Shown here piece by piece: positions 23,858-32,709 of a stretch of 64,000 nucleotides of DNA. The position numbers and the translations under genes are program-made. Source of the stretch: Hyphomicrobiales bacterium (GTDB taxonomy: Bacteria > Pseudomonadota > Alphaproteobacteria > Rhizobiales > MH13); contig JAEPOK010000001.1 in the NCBI GenBank assembly GCA_017642935.1, positions 372,001 through 436,000 of the forward strand, read 5' to 3'. The stretch's first letter is position 1; each line of letters opens with the position of its first letter. The notes under the pieces were generated by a model. That model was not told the origin of the DNA and made no database searches. It saw nothing but the letters and a program-made list of their open reading frames with translations.

Positions 23858-24512
23858 CGTATCAGAACTGGAAGCCAAGAAGGATGCGCTAATTGCCACC
23901 GCGCGGCGCTGCTTTGATCGGGGCTTGCAGACCAACGCCGGGGGCAATCTTTCCGTTCGCTTGGCGTCAGCCGACGCAATTGTCATCAAACCGTCGGGTG
24001 TCGGCTTTGCCGAATGCACGCGGGACAATCTACAAGTCGCCTTTCTGGATGGAACACTGGAACCGTCGGCCTTTAAGCCGTCCAAGGACCTTGATTTCCA
24101 CGCCGATCTCTACCGCATCCGTCCGGACATCAATGCCATCGTGCACTGCCACAGCCCGTGGGCGACAGGCTACGCCTCGGCCGGTATCGAGATACCGTGC
24201 CTGACTGTTCAAACCATCGAGAAGATCGGCCGTATGCCGTTGATACCGCTGTCGGCCAATGGCGGGCCGCAGACGGATGTGGAGATTTCACCGGTCTTTC
24301 AAGACCCATCGATCCGCGCCGCGGTGCTCGCTAACCACGGAACGATTGGCGTTGGAAAAACTCTGATGGCCGCGCAGTATCTGGCCGAAATCATTGAAGA
24401 AACAGCGCATATTGCCTTTGTACGCGACGCGTTGATGGCGGCACATGGCAAGAGCCTTGCCGATCTGCCGCGCTATGGAACGGCGGCCGAGGCTGCCGCA
24501 GCAACCGCCTGA
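23838..24512 (+). CDS. Class II aldolase/adducin-family protein (short form)
   Basis: 224 residues, the normal length for fuculose-phosphate aldolase/ribulose-phosphate 4-epimerase relatives. Start ATG 23838 has GAAGGAGCC as ribosome site; it lies within the end of the UPF0261 gene. NAGGNLSVRL is the substrate-phosphate loop, Zn ligands are in VHCHSPWATGYA and LANHGTIGVG, and the acidic residue is in LDFHADLYR. Reaction unknown: aldol cleavage, epimerisation or decarboxylation of a phosphorylated sugar or sugar acid are possible. It is a second, divergent class II aldolase within the same GntR-linked locus. Confidence 0.8.
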   Translation: MPAQKPDVSELEAKKDALIATARRCFDRGLQTNAGGNLSVRLASADAIVIKPSGVGFAECTRDNLQVAFLDGTLEPSAFKPSKDLDFHADLYRIRPDINAIVHCHSPWATGYASAGIEIPCLTVQTIEKIGRMPLIPLSANGGPQTDVEISPVFQDPSIRAAVLANHGTIGVGKTLMAAQYLAEIIEETAHIAFVRDALMAAHGKSLADLPRYGTAAEAAAATA

Positions 24513-24638
24513 CGCATCGTTACGCCCTTACGTTGAATCGTACATGGATCAGCTTCAGGTCGTCCGATTTTCCTTCACCAGGTTCTCGCGATGTGTAAGG
24601 GTCGGCTAAAGTAGTCGTGTATCCTTCAGGGCCGGTTG

Positions 24639-25397
24639 ATGAATTATTCCTCGCCGCATGCGTCTTTTCGCACGCGTTGTGATCAGTGCTCCATCCATAA
24701 TCGCGCCATTTGCAGCCGAGCATCGTCGGCTGCCGCCCAAGAGCTTCAAAGCCTCAGCCGAATCCGTAAGTTTTCTGCTGGACAGGTGATCCTTGGTGAG
24801 CGTCAGCCGGGCGGATTTCTCGGTAATGTCGTCTCCGGCATGGTGAAGCTGTGCAAGACGCTCGAAGACGGCCGTCAGCAAGTGGTCGGGCTGCTGTTCC
24901 CGTCCGATTTTTTTGGTCGACCCTTTGAAGATGCCGCGCCGTTTTCCTTCGAGGCAGCGACAGATGTTGAGATCTGCGTGTTTGAACGCCAGGCGTTTGA
25001 GAGCCTGCTTGCGCAGTATCCCGAAGTTGAACATGAGCTGCTCGTGCAGGTGCTGACCGAGTTGGACGCTGCGCGTGAATGGATGGTGCTGCTTGGATGC
25101 CAAACGGCCCGCGAGAAGGTTGCAAGCTTCCTCTTAATGTTGCTGCGGCGGTCCAATCTCATGGGGTGTGAAAAGGCCGGGAAACCAGAAACACAAATCG
25201 TGACATTTCCGGTTAGTCGCAAGGATGTGGCACTCTATCTTGGCACGACACCGGAGACTGTATCGCGTCAGATTCAGTGGATGTCGCGCAACGACATTCT
25301 AACGATCATCGACGCGCAGACCTTTGCAATCACCGACGTGCACCGGTTGGCGCAGACGGCGGCACATGAAGAGTGGCTGGATCAGTTGAGCGCCTGA
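24639..25397 (+). CDS. fnrL: FnrL: Crp/Fnr-family oxygen-sensing regulator
   Basis: 252 residues from ATG 24639 (a TTG directly upstream is also possible). Cysteines at residues 14, 17, 25 and 113 (CDQCSIHNRAIC and VEICVFE) match the four [4Fe-4S] ligands of Rhodobacter FnrL. The cyclic-nucleotide-like barrel is followed by the recognition helix YLGTTPETVSRQIQWM, whose Glu, Ser and Arg read the TTGAT half-site in Fnr proteins. It activates microaerobic and anaerobic genes. The bd oxidase at the start of the window is a plausible target, but I saw no clear TTGAT-N4-ATCAA site here. It ends convergently with ppsA. Confidence 0.9.
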   Translation: MNYSSPHASFRTRCDQCSIHNRAICSRASSAAAQELQSLSRIRKFSAGQVILGERQPGGFLGNVVSGMVKLCKTLEDGRQQVVGLLFPSDFFGRPFEDAAPFSFEAATDVEICVFERQAFESLLAQYPEVEHELLVQVLTELDAAREWMVLLGCQTAREKVASFLLMLLRRSNLMGCEKAGKPETQIVTFPVSRKDVALYLGTTPETVSRQIQWMSRNDILTIIDAQTFAITDVHRLAQTAAHEEWLDQLSA

Positions 25398-25407
25398 TGG
25401 CGCTCAA
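25386..25407. terminator. Hairpin at the fnrL/ppsA convergent junction, stop codon in loop
   Basis: TTGAGCGCC-TGAT-GGCGCTCAA is a perfect 9-bp stem with a 4-base loop that holds the fnrL stop codon. It lies 21 bases beyond the ppsA stop on the other strand. No clear T-run on either side; probably a shared transcript end or 3' stabiliser. Confidence 0.45.
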
Positions 25408-25427
25408 TGTCTCTCTCAACCTGTTGA

Positions 25428-27809
25428 TCAGCTGACCTTTTCGGCTTCGGCGACATTGGCTTTGACAGCGAGGAAGCTGTCAGGGGTCACCGATATGCTG
25501 TCGATTCCTGCTTCCACCAAAAACTTGGCAAAGGTCGGGTCGTTGCTCGGCGCCTGACCGCACAGCCCAACCTTGGCACCCGCCTGATGGGCGCGGGCGA
25601 TCACCGTTTCGATCATCCATTTGACGGCATCGTTCTGCTCTTCAAAAACGCCGGAGAGATGTTCGTTGTCACGATCAACGCCCAAGGTGAGCTGGGTCAG
25701 ATCGTTCGATCCGATGGAGAAACCGGAGAACCGCTTGGCGAATTCGTTTGCCAGAATGACGTTCGATGGCACCTCGCACATGACATAGATGTCGAGGCCG
25801 TTTTTACCTCTCTCCAGGCCGTTTTTGGCCATGACATCGAGCACCAGATCAGCTTCCTCCGGCGTCCGGCAGAACGGGATCATGACCAGTACGTTGGTGA
25901 AGCCAAGATCCTCACGCAAATGGCGGATTGCTTGGCATTCCAGAGCAAAACCATCGCGGTAGATGTCGGCATAGTAACGCGAGGCGCCGCGCAGCCCGAT
26001 CATCGGGTTTTCTTCATCCGGCTCGAACGCCGATCCACCGAGCAGTTTGGCGTACTCGTTGGTTTTAAAATCGCTCATCCGCACGATCACCGGGTTGGGA
26101 TGAGCAACAGCGGCGATGCGCGAAAGGCCTCGGGCTAGCGTTTCGACGAAATAGTGTTTCTTGTCATCGTACCCGCGCGTCAGCGCTTCGATTTCTTGCT
26201 TGTCGTGATCATCGTGCAGCGTATCAAAATTCACCAACGCCATCGGATGCACCTGCACGGCGGAGTTCACCACGAACTCCATGCGGGCGAGGCCGACTCC
26301 ATCCGACGGTAGGCGCCACCAGCGAAATGCTGAGGCCGGGTTGGCTAAGTTCAGCATGATTTTCGTGTTGGTGTCGGGCACATGGTCAAGCTTGATGTCT
26401 TCGACATCGAAATCGAGATAGCCCTGATAGATGTCGCCCTGTTCGCCCCCAGCACAGGAAACCGTCACCTGCTGGCGGTCGTGCAGAACATGTGTGGCGT
26501 CTCCTGTGCCAACAATGGCCGGAATGCCGAGCTCACGGCTGACAATGGCGGCGTGGGAGGTGCGCCCGCCATGGTCGGTGACGATCGCGGCCGCCCGCTT
26601 CATGATCGGCACCCAGTCGGGGTCGGTCGTCGATGTGACAAGCACTGATCCGTCGATAAAACGCTCAATGTCCTGTGCGCTTTCAATGATGCAGATCGGA
26701 CCCTGGGTGATGGCGTTGCCGACGCTCAGACCGCTCAGGATCGGGGTATCCTTGGTGTTGAGGGTGAAGTTTTTCATGACCTGATGATCGGCGCGCGATT
26801 GCACCGTCTCTGGCCGCGCTTGCACGATGTAAAGCTCGCCGGTTTCGCCGTCCTTGGCCCATTCCATGTCCATTGGCTGGCCATAGTGCTTCTCGATGGT
26901 GACGGCTTGGCGCGCCAGGGCCGCGATTTCTGCGTCGCTCAAGACAAAGCTTTGCTGCTCGCGCTTGGAAGTGGGCACGTTGATGGTCTCGCCGCCTTCC
27001 TGACCAGCATAGATCATCTTCTGCTCTTTCTCCCCGAGCCGTTTTTCGACGATCGGTTGGAGCGCTTCATTATCCAGGAAGGGCTTGAACACCTGGTACT
27101 CATCGGGGTTCACCGCGCCCTGGACGACGTTTTCGCCAAGGCCCCAGGCGGCGTTGATGAGCACAACCTTGTCGAAGCCGGTTTCGGTGTCGATGGAGAA
27201 CATGACGCCCGACCCGCCAATATCGGAGCGCACCATGAGCTGAACCCCAACTGAAAGCGCGACCTTCTCGTGGTCGAAGCCTTTCATGGTGCGGTACATG
27301 ATGGCCCGGTCGGTGAACAGCGAGGCGTAGCAGCGCCGACAGGTGGCGAGCAGCGCATCGGGCCCGCGTACGTTGAGGAAGGTTTCCTGCTGGCCAGCAA
27401 AGCTTGCATCGGGCAGATCTTCAGCGGTGGCGCTTGAACGCACGGCCACGGAAAGTTCGTCCGCACCGACCCGCTTCTGCAGCTCGTCGAAATGCGCCAC
27501 GATGTCGTCACGCAAATCCTGCGGCCATTCACCGGCGATGAAGGCTTTACGGATGTGTGTACCCGCCTCTTGCAGCGTCATCTGCTTGTTGGTGAGGCGT
27601 TTCAGCGTTTCGTCGAGCACCTTGTCCAAGCCATTGTGTTTTACGAAATTGCGAAACGCATCAGCGGTGGTCGCAAAACCGGACGGGACCTTGATGCCGG
27701 CACTGCCCAGCTGCTGAACCATTTCGCCAAGCGAGGAGTTTTTGCCGCCGACCAGGGCAACGTCGCCGCGTGCCAAATCGTCAAACCAGATGATGTTTTT
27801 CGTGCCCAT
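25428..27809 (-). CDS. ppsA: Phosphoenolpyruvate synthase
   Basis: 793 residues. Catalyses pyruvate + ATP + water to PEP + AMP + phosphate, the gluconeogenic entry for cells growing on pyruvate-yielding substrates such as the sulfonates encoded here. N-terminal ATP-grasp domain (LVGGKNSSLGEMVQQLGSAG), phospho-His swivel domain (HGGRTSHAAIVSRELGIPAI), and C-terminal PEP/pyruvate TIM barrel (FSIGSNDLTQLTLGVDRD and VGLCGQAPSNDP with the active-site Cys). Length is that of PpsA and not of pyruvate phosphate dikinase (about 880). Start ATG 27809 has AGAGAGGAAAC upstream. Confidence 0.93.
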   Translation of the reverse strand: MGTKNIIWFDDLARGDVALVGGKNSSLGEMVQQLGSAGIKVPSGFATTADAFRNFVKHNGLDKVLDETLKRLTNKQMTLQEAGTHIRKAFIAGEWPQDLRDDIVAHFDELQKRVGADELSVAVRSSATAEDLPDASFAGQQETFLNVRGPDALLATCRRCYASLFTDRAIMYRTMKGFDHEKVALSVGVQLMVRSDIGGSGVMFSIDTETGFDKVVLINAAWGLGENVVQGAVNPDEYQVFKPFLDNEALQPIVEKRLGEKEQKMIYAGQEGGETINVPTSKREQQSFVLSDAEIAALARQAVTIEKHYGQPMDMEWAKDGETGELYIVQARPETVQSRADHQVMKNFTLNTKDTPILSGLSVGNAITQGPICIIESAQDIERFIDGSVLVTSTTDPDWVPIMKRAAAIVTDHGGRTSHAAIVSRELGIPAIVGTGDATHVLHDRQQVTVSCAGGEQGDIYQGYLDFDVEDIKLDHVPDTNTKIMLNLANPASAFRWWRLPSDGVGLARMEFVVNSAVQVHPMALVNFDTLHDDHDKQEIEALTRGYDDKKHYFVETLARGLSRIAAVAHPNPVIVRMSDFKTNEYAKLLGGSAFEPDEENPMIGLRGASRYYADIYRDGFALECQAIRHLREDLGFTNVLVMIPFCRTPEEADLVLDVMAKNGLERGKNGLDIYVMCEVPSNVILANEFAKRFSGFSIGSNDLTQLTLGVDRDNEHLSGVFEEQNDAVKWMIETVIARAHQAGAKVGLCGQAPSNDPTFAKFLVEAGIDSISVTPDSFLAVKANVAEAEKVS

Positions 27810-27883
27810 GCTGTTTCCTCTCTGCTACCGCTCTGCGGCGATTGTTGCGTGAATTTGCGTGTTTAGTTTGTGTCTGGCGGTCG

Positions 27884-28297
27884 TTAGCCCCATTGGCTTG
27901 CGAGGGCGCGCAGCGCATCGGTGCGGCTCAATTGGCCGACCAGATTGCCGCTATCCATCACCGGAAAGCGGCGAAACGGCTTTTCAATGAAGAGGTTTGT
28001 GGCGCTGATGATGTCGATACTGGCGTCGATCGTCGTCACTGGATGGCTCATATAAGCGTCCACATGCCCGCCCCAATCGCGATAGTAACTGGCATCCAGC
28101 GCAGCCTTCAGGCAGTCGCGCTTGGTGAGAACGCCGACCAGCAACCCATCACTGTCGAGTACTGGCGCGCCGGATATCCGCCGGTCGAGCAGGATGTTCA
28201 TCGCGCGATTGATTTCCATGTCAGGCGTCAGCGTCACCAGATCGCGCGTCATAAAGTCAGCGACCAGGGGCAGGGAATCGGCGGACCTGGTGTTCAT
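27884..28297 (-). CDS. CBS-domain-pair protein coupled to nqrM
   Basis: 137 residues, essentially one Bateman module: two CBS repeats (VADFMTRDLVTLTPDMEINR and DAYMSHPVTTIDASIDIISA). These bind adenosyl nucleotides such as AMP or ATP and act as energy sensors. Its ATG overlaps the stop codon of nqrM, so it is the last translationally coupled gene of the Na+-NQR operon. It could tune NQR or the next gene ppsA to cellular energy state; that is inference. The ORF is open further upstream, but the ATG at 28297 matches family length. Confidence 0.8.
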   Translation of the reverse strand: MNTRSADSLPLVADFMTRDLVTLTPDMEINRAMNILLDRRISGAPVLDSDGLLVGVLTKRDCLKAALDASYYRDWGGHVDAYMSHPVTTIDASIDIISATNLFIEKPFRRFPVMDSGNLVGQLSRTDALRALASQWG

Positions 28298-28464
28298 GGC
28301 TCGTGCTCCACCATTTTGCGGTTCGGGCAGGTGGCGCACTCAATGTCTTTCAGACAGGCAACGCCGCCGCAGGAGCCTTCGATCGGCTTGCGCCCTGCCA
28401 TCACACCGATGGCGAGCCCGCCGATGGCCAATGCGAAGATGCTGAAAGTGAAAAGAAAGATCAT
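28294..28464 (-). CDS. nqrM: NqrM, Na+-NQR maturation factor (DUF539)
   Basis: 56 residues. Read directly from the minus strand: one N-terminal helix (MIFLFTFSIFALAIGGLAIG) then GRKPIEGSCGGVAC and IECATCPNRK. The four cysteines (CGGVAC and CATC) are the hallmark of NqrM, which delivers iron for the intramembrane [2Fe-2S]/Fe site between NqrD and NqrE. It follows apbE by 9 bases and overlaps the CBS gene, consistent with the common nqrA-F-apbE-nqrM order. Confidence 0.92.
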   Translation of the reverse strand: MIFLFTFSIFALAIGGLAIGVMAGRKPIEGSCGGVACLKDIECATCPNRKMVEHEP

Positions 28465-28473
28465 CGTCCCCTC

Positions 28474-29436
28474 CTACGCCGTCACATGGTCGGCGAAAGC
28501 GCCGGTCATTGTTTCGCGGAAGCCGGAGGGTGTTGGTTCTAAGAAAAGCGCCGCGATGCGCTGTTCTTGTGCGAGTTCAATCCCCCGGCTCGGCCCAAGG
28601 ACGGTGAGGGCGGTCGCCAGCGCATCGGCTTGCATGGCGCTGGCGGCCAGAACCGACACCGAGGCCAGGTCTTGATCAACTGGGCGCTGTTGGCGCGGGT
28701 CAATGAGGTGGCTGAACGCGATGCGCCCTCGATGGCCATTGGGTGTGTGGCCGGAACTTGCTAGCGCCATCTGCCCGGGCGCGACGATGCGGTGGGCCGT
28801 GATCTGACGCTCTCCTGGTCGCTCGATGGCAACCTGCCAGGGCCGGCCTGCGGGATGCTCACCGATAGCGGCCACTTCGCCGCCTAGCTCGACCAGTGCC
28901 GAGGTCACGCCTTCGTGACGCAAGGCTTGTTTGATCTCATCCAGGGCATGGCCCTTGGCGATGCCGCAAAGGTCCAGGGTCATGTCGGCCTGAGTCTTGC
29001 GGACGGCATCACCGCGAACACCGATCGCATCAAAGGTTCCCGAGCCCCCTTCAATGCGGCCAAAGCCAAACCGGGCAACCGCTGGTCCGACGGTTGGGTC
29101 GAAGGCGCCGCCAGTGGCACGTGCGACGTCGAGGCTTGCTGACACAACGCGGCAAACATCACCCGGCATGGCTTGCCAATCTGTGCTCGGCAAAGCGTTG
29201 AATCGTGAAATGTCAGAGTCGGCGCGCCAGGGTGACATCTGCTGGTCCACGCGCCGGATTACGGCTTCGATCAACGGGCGCAGACGCATTTCATCCAAGC
29301 CCGGCTCGCCGGAAAAGCGCCAGGTGCTGCCAAAGGCGTGCCCGCCAATAGACAAAGAAGAGGCTTGCGATGGAAGCGCCCAAACCAGCCCAATGGTTGC
29401 GGTACTGGCCAAAAAACTGCGTCGTGTAAACGTCAT
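28474..29436 (-). CDS. apbE: FAD:protein FMN transferase (ApbE)
   Basis: 320 residues. A signal peptide with an RR motif (MTFTRRSFLASTATIGLVWA) sends it out of the cytoplasm. ApbE uses FAD to attach FMN to Thr in [ST]GAT motifs of NqrB, NqrC or RnfG/D. Conserved parts visible: GHAFGSTWRFSG near the N-terminus, DLCGIAKGHALDEIKQAL (flavin site) and LASVSVLAASAMQADALATA with the metal-binding Asp. It follows nqrF by 2 bases, so it serves this NQR. Confidence 0.93.
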   Translation of the reverse strand: MTFTRRSFLASTATIGLVWALPSQASSLSIGGHAFGSTWRFSGEPGLDEMRLRPLIEAVIRRVDQQMSPWRADSDISRFNALPSTDWQAMPGDVCRVVSASLDVARATGGAFDPTVGPAVARFGFGRIEGGSGTFDAIGVRGDAVRKTQADMTLDLCGIAKGHALDEIKQALRHEGVTSALVELGGEVAAIGEHPAGRPWQVAIERPGERQITAHRIVAPGQMALASSGHTPNGHRGRIAFSHLIDPRQQRPVDQDLASVSVLAASAMQADALATALTVLGPSRGIELAQEQRIAALFLEPTPSGFRETMTGAFADHVTA

Positions 29437-29438
29437 CG

Positions 29439-30659
29439 TCAGACCCCGAAATCATCGTTGAAGATGTGATCGCGATCGACACCCAGATCGTCGAGCATCT
29501 GGAAAACCGCACGGATCATGAGTGGCGGGCCGCAGAGATGGTATTCGCAGTTCTCCGGTTCCGGATGGTCACGCAGATACCGGTCGAGTGCGATCTGATG
29601 GACAAAGCCGACGGCACCCTGCCAATCATCATCCGGCTGTGGGTCGGAGAGCGCGACTGTCCAATCGAAGTTTTCGTGCGTGGCCGCCAGCCCATCCAGC
29701 TCATCAACGTAAAGCAGTTCGGCCTTGTTGCGCGCGCCATACCAAAGCGACATCTTCCGCCCACTTTTGGTGATCCCGAGCTGCTCATGGATGAGCGCAC
29801 GAAGCGGCGCCATGCCAACGCCGCCACCAATGAAGACCATTTCCTTGTCGGTCGGTTGGGCGCGGAAGCTGCCGAACGGCCCGGACGTTATGACCTCCTG
29901 GCCCGGCTGCAAGGCGAAGAGCCATGACGATACGATCCCCGGCTCGGCCTCGGGGACGGATGGCGGCGGCAGAGCGAGACGAATGTTGAGAACGACGCGG
30001 CGGGCGGCCGTATCCTCTGGACGATTGGAAATGGAGTAGGCGCGGGTGACCTCTTCATCGCTGCGCACGCTGAGATTCTTGATCGATTGCCAAGCGGTGC
30101 TGTGCGCTTCGGGCACGTCAATGCTTGTGTAGTCGAGCGCGTAGGGCGGGGCGCTGACTTGCACATAATTGCCGGCGACGATCGTGGCGTCGACTTCATC
30201 AGGCAGTTGCAGAACGATCTCGCGGATGAGGGGCGTGAGGGCGGTAACCGAGTGAACGGTACAAGTGTAGCTGGTCGCGCCAACCCATTCCTGTGGCGCT
30301 TCGACCTGCATGTCGTCACGAAGCGTGACCTGGCAGGCAAGGTGGACTCCGGCGCGCCGGTCGGCATTGGAAAGCCGTGCGGTCTCAACCGGCTGGTAGC
30401 CTTGGTGTTCGTCGAGCACGGTGACCCGGCATAAGCCGCAAGTCCCAGCCCCGGCGCAGGCAGACGGCACAAGCACATCATGTTCATGCAGGGCGGTGAG
30501 AAGTTTTTGACCGGTTTTGACATCGAACGCATTCGAGCCGTTGACGGTTATAACGGCAGGGTGAGCCGGCATCAGTACACCCCGCGCCAGCATCACCATG
30601 GCGGTGAGCGCGAGCACCACGATGACGATCAAAAGGGTGCCGAACAGGATCACACTCAT
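29439..30659 (-). CDS. nqrF: Na+-NQR subunit F (NADH dehydrogenase, FAD/2Fe-2S)
   Basis: 406 residues. One N-terminal helix, then a ferredoxin domain whose [2Fe-2S] ligands are in [14 protein letters not shown] with the last Cys in HLACQV. The ferredoxin-reductase domain has the FAD motif [11 protein letters not shown] and the nucleotide motif [20 protein letters not shown]. NqrF takes hydride from NADH and passes electrons into the sodium pump. Its start overlaps the nqrE stop by 4 bases. Confidence 0.95.
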   Translation of the reverse strand: MSVILFGTLLIVIVVLALTAMVMLARGVLMPAHPAVITVNGSNAFDVKTGQKLLTALHEHDVLVPSACAGAGTCGLCRVTVLDEHQGYQPVETARLSNADRRAGVHLACQVTLRDDMQVEAPQEWVGATSYTCTVHSVTALTPLIREIVLQLPDEVDATIVAGNYVQVSAPPYALDYTSIDVPEAHSTAWQSIKNLSVRSDEEVTRAYSISNRPEDTAARRVVLNIRLALPPPSVPEAEPGIVSSWLFALQPGQEVITSGPFGSFRAQPTDKEMVFIGGGVGMAPLRALIHEQLGITKSGRKMSLWYGARNKAELLYVDELDGLAATHENFDWTVALSDPQPDDDWQGAVGFVHQIALDRYLRDHPEPENCEYHLCGPPLMIRAVFQMLDDLGVDRDHIFNDDFGV

Positions 30660-31255
30660 GGCGCGAGCCTGGCAAAGGCGGAAAAGCCCAGCGACATCAG
30701 CCCCGTGACAATGAAGGCGATGCCAAGGCCTTGAAGGCCGGACGGGATGTTGGCGTATTTCAACCGCTCACGAATGGCTGCAAACGTGATGATGGCGAGC
30801 GCCCAGCCGAAACCGCTGCCGAATCCGTAGACGACGGACTCGCCGAAATCATACTGCCGCTCGACCATAAACAGACTTCCGCCGAGGATCGCGCAGTTGA
30901 CGGTGATCAGCGGTAGGAAAACGCCAAGCGCGTTGTAGAGCACCGGCACATACCGATCGAGCGCCATTTCCAGCACCTGGACGAAGGCGGCGATGACGCC
31001 AATAAACGCGATCAGCTTCAGATAGGTGAGGTCCATCTCCGGCAGGCCAAGAAAGCCCCAAGCGCCTTCGACCAGCAAACCGTTGAAGATCAGATTGTTG
31101 AGTGGAACTGTCAGCGTCTGCACTGCGATGACCGCGATGCCCAGACCAACTGCTGTTTCGAAACGTTCGGAAACAGCGAGAAAGGTGCAGACGCCAAGAA
31201 AAAAGGAGAGCGCCAGGTTCTCCCCGAAGATGGCCGTAAGAAGCAGATCGGTCAT
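30656..31255 (-). CDS. nqrE: Na+-NQR subunit E
   Basis: 199 residues from ATG 31255, which overlaps the nqrD stop (ATGA). Six helices in the NqrE/RnfA fold; [20 protein letters not shown] and [19 protein letters not shown] each carry one of the cysteines that hold the intramembrane iron centre with NqrD. Part of the membrane electron path from NqrF to NqrC. Confidence 0.95.
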   Translation of the reverse strand: MTDLLLTAIFGENLALSFFLGVCTFLAVSERFETAVGLGIAVIAVQTLTVPLNNLIFNGLLVEGAWGFLGLPEMDLTYLKLIAFIGVIAAFVQVLEMALDRYVPVLYNALGVFLPLITVNCAILGGSLFMVERQYDFGESVVYGFGSGFGWALAIITFAAIRERLKYANIPSGLQGLGIAFIVTGLMSLGFSAFARLAP

Positions 31256-31917
31256 GAGCGACCCCCTGCCGATTTCAGCGAGGGGTGCAGTTTGAACTTC
31301 GGTGGTTCGACTTGTGCGGTCCAGCGGGTGCGGATGACCCAAATCAGTAAGCCGATAATGAAGAACGCTGCCGGCGCAAGCTGCATAAGCCCCAGTGGCT
31401 CAAACCATCCGCCATCGGCCACCGTAACCAACACGGTCTGGCCGAACAGGGTCCCGGCGCCCAGCAGTTCGCGGATGCCGCCAACGATCATCAGGATCAG
31501 GCTGTAGCCGAGGCCATTGCCCAGACCGTCAAGGATGGATGGACCAACCGGATTGCGCATGGCGAAGGCTTCGGCGCGGCCAAGTACCAGGCAATTGGTG
31601 ACGATGAGGCCGACGAACACGGAAAGTTGCTGGCTGATCTCGAAGGCGAACGCCTGCATCAGCTCATCGATCACGATCACCAGCGAAGCGATGATGGTGA
31701 TCTGGATGATCAGGCGAATGCTGGTGGGAATGTGATGGCGGATGAGGCTGATGATCGCCGCCGACATGCAGAGAACCGCAGTCAGCGCCACCGACATCAT
31801 AGCTGCGGTCGTCAGCGACGTTGTAACCGCGAGCGCGGAACAGATGCCGAGGATTTGCAGCGTGACCGGGTTTTCCTTCACCAGCGGTGTGGTGAGGTGG
31901 TGGGTCCATCGCGCCAT
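31252..31917 (-). CDS. nqrD: Na+-NQR subunit D
   Basis: 221 residues, six helices, NqrD/RnfE fold with the inverted-topology relation to Nqr[21 protein letters not shown] and [20 protein letters not shown] contain the two cysteines expected for the shared iron site; [20 protein letters not shown] is the family signature. It begins immediately before the nqrC stop position on the reverse strand (adjacent coding). Confidence 0.95.
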   Translation of the reverse strand: MARWTHHLTTPLVKENPVTLQILGICSALAVTTSLTTAAMMSVALTAVLCMSAAIISLIRHHIPTSIRLIIQITIIASLVIVIDELMQAFAFEISQQLSVFVGLIVTNCLVLGRAEAFAMRNPVGPSILDGLGNGLGYSLILMIVGGIRELLGAGTLFGQTVLVTVADGGWFEPLGLMQLAPAAFFIIGLLIWVIRTRWTAQVEPPKFKLHPSLKSAGGRS

Positions 31918-32709
31918 CTACAAACCCTCCTGCCGAAGCTGGTCAAGGAAGGGGCCGTAGCCGTTCGGGCCCATCCAAAATTGCAAGGCGAAGGTCACGC
32001 CATCCCCGGTGCGCGTCGCGCCGGAAATGCCGTCCACCTGATGCACGCTCTGCGCCTCGCCCCGCACAACCTCAATGACAATGTCGCCATGCTCATTGAG
32101 CAGTTCTTTGCCCGGCCACCGGGCTTGCCAGTCGGGCTCGGTGATCCGTGCGCCAAGGCCGGGGGTTTCGCCTTGCTCGGTGATCGTGAGGGTCGCGACA
32201 GTTGATAGGTCTGCCTCCAGCGCCAGCATGGCTCTGATGGTCGATGCGTAGCCGCTGCCATAAACGGGCAGGACAATGAGCAAGATGTTGCCGTCGCGTT
32301 CCAGAAGATGGACCGGCGCGTGGTTTGGTCGGCGGCGGATGCTTGCCAAATCTTCTTCGGTTGAGAGTTCGATCGATTGAGCCGGATCGTTGGCGGCGGC
32401 CATCATGTCGAAGCTGGCTGGATCGATCTCTGGCGCGAAGGCTCCGGTTGTCAGGTCAACGATCCGTGTTTCTAGCGCTGTAACGCCAGCTTCTTCCATC
32501 ACCTCGCGCATGCCCGGCAGCGTGTCGAGCATGGCCTCCATACGAGCGGCCTGCTCGGCCTCAATCTGTTCTTGTTGGATTGGGTCGAGCAGCACCGATG
32601 CGGTCGAGACCAAGACGGCACATACGAAGGCGACCAGCGCGGCGATCACAACCGTCTTGGTGGTGTCGTCGTTAGGGCGTGCCAAAATTGCGGCGACGGG
32701 GTTAGCCAT
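31918..32709 (-). CDS. nqrC: Na+-NQR subunit C (covalent FMN)
   Basis: 263 residues from ATG 32709; the longer open frame overlaps nqrB and is not supported. One N-terminal helix, then the periplasmic FMN-binding domain. The flavinylation motif is intact in DGISGATRTGDGVTFAL, where the Thr of SGAT receives FMN from ApbE. ETPGLGARITEPDWQARWPG is the second conserved block. It carries electrons on the outer face of the membrane toward NqrB. Confidence 0.95.
   Translation of the reverse strand: MANPVAAILARPNDDTTKTVVIAALVAFVCAVLVSTASVLLDPIQQEQIEAEQAARMEAMLDTLPGMREVMEEAGVTALETRIVDLTTGAFAPEIDPASFDMMAAANDPAQSIELSTEEDLASIRRRPNHAPVHLLERDGNILLIVLPVYGSGYASTIRAMLALEADLSTVATLTITEQGETPGLGARITEPDWQARWPGKELLNEHGDIVIEVVRGEAQSVHQVDGISGATRTGDGVTFALQFWMGPNGYGPFLDQLRQEGL

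Noticed and set aside
22799-24085. Long reading frame antisense to the UPF0261 and aldolase genes (minus strand)
   Set aside because: Its product is rich in His, Arg and Gln with no recognisable domain, and the sense strand carries well-supported genes.
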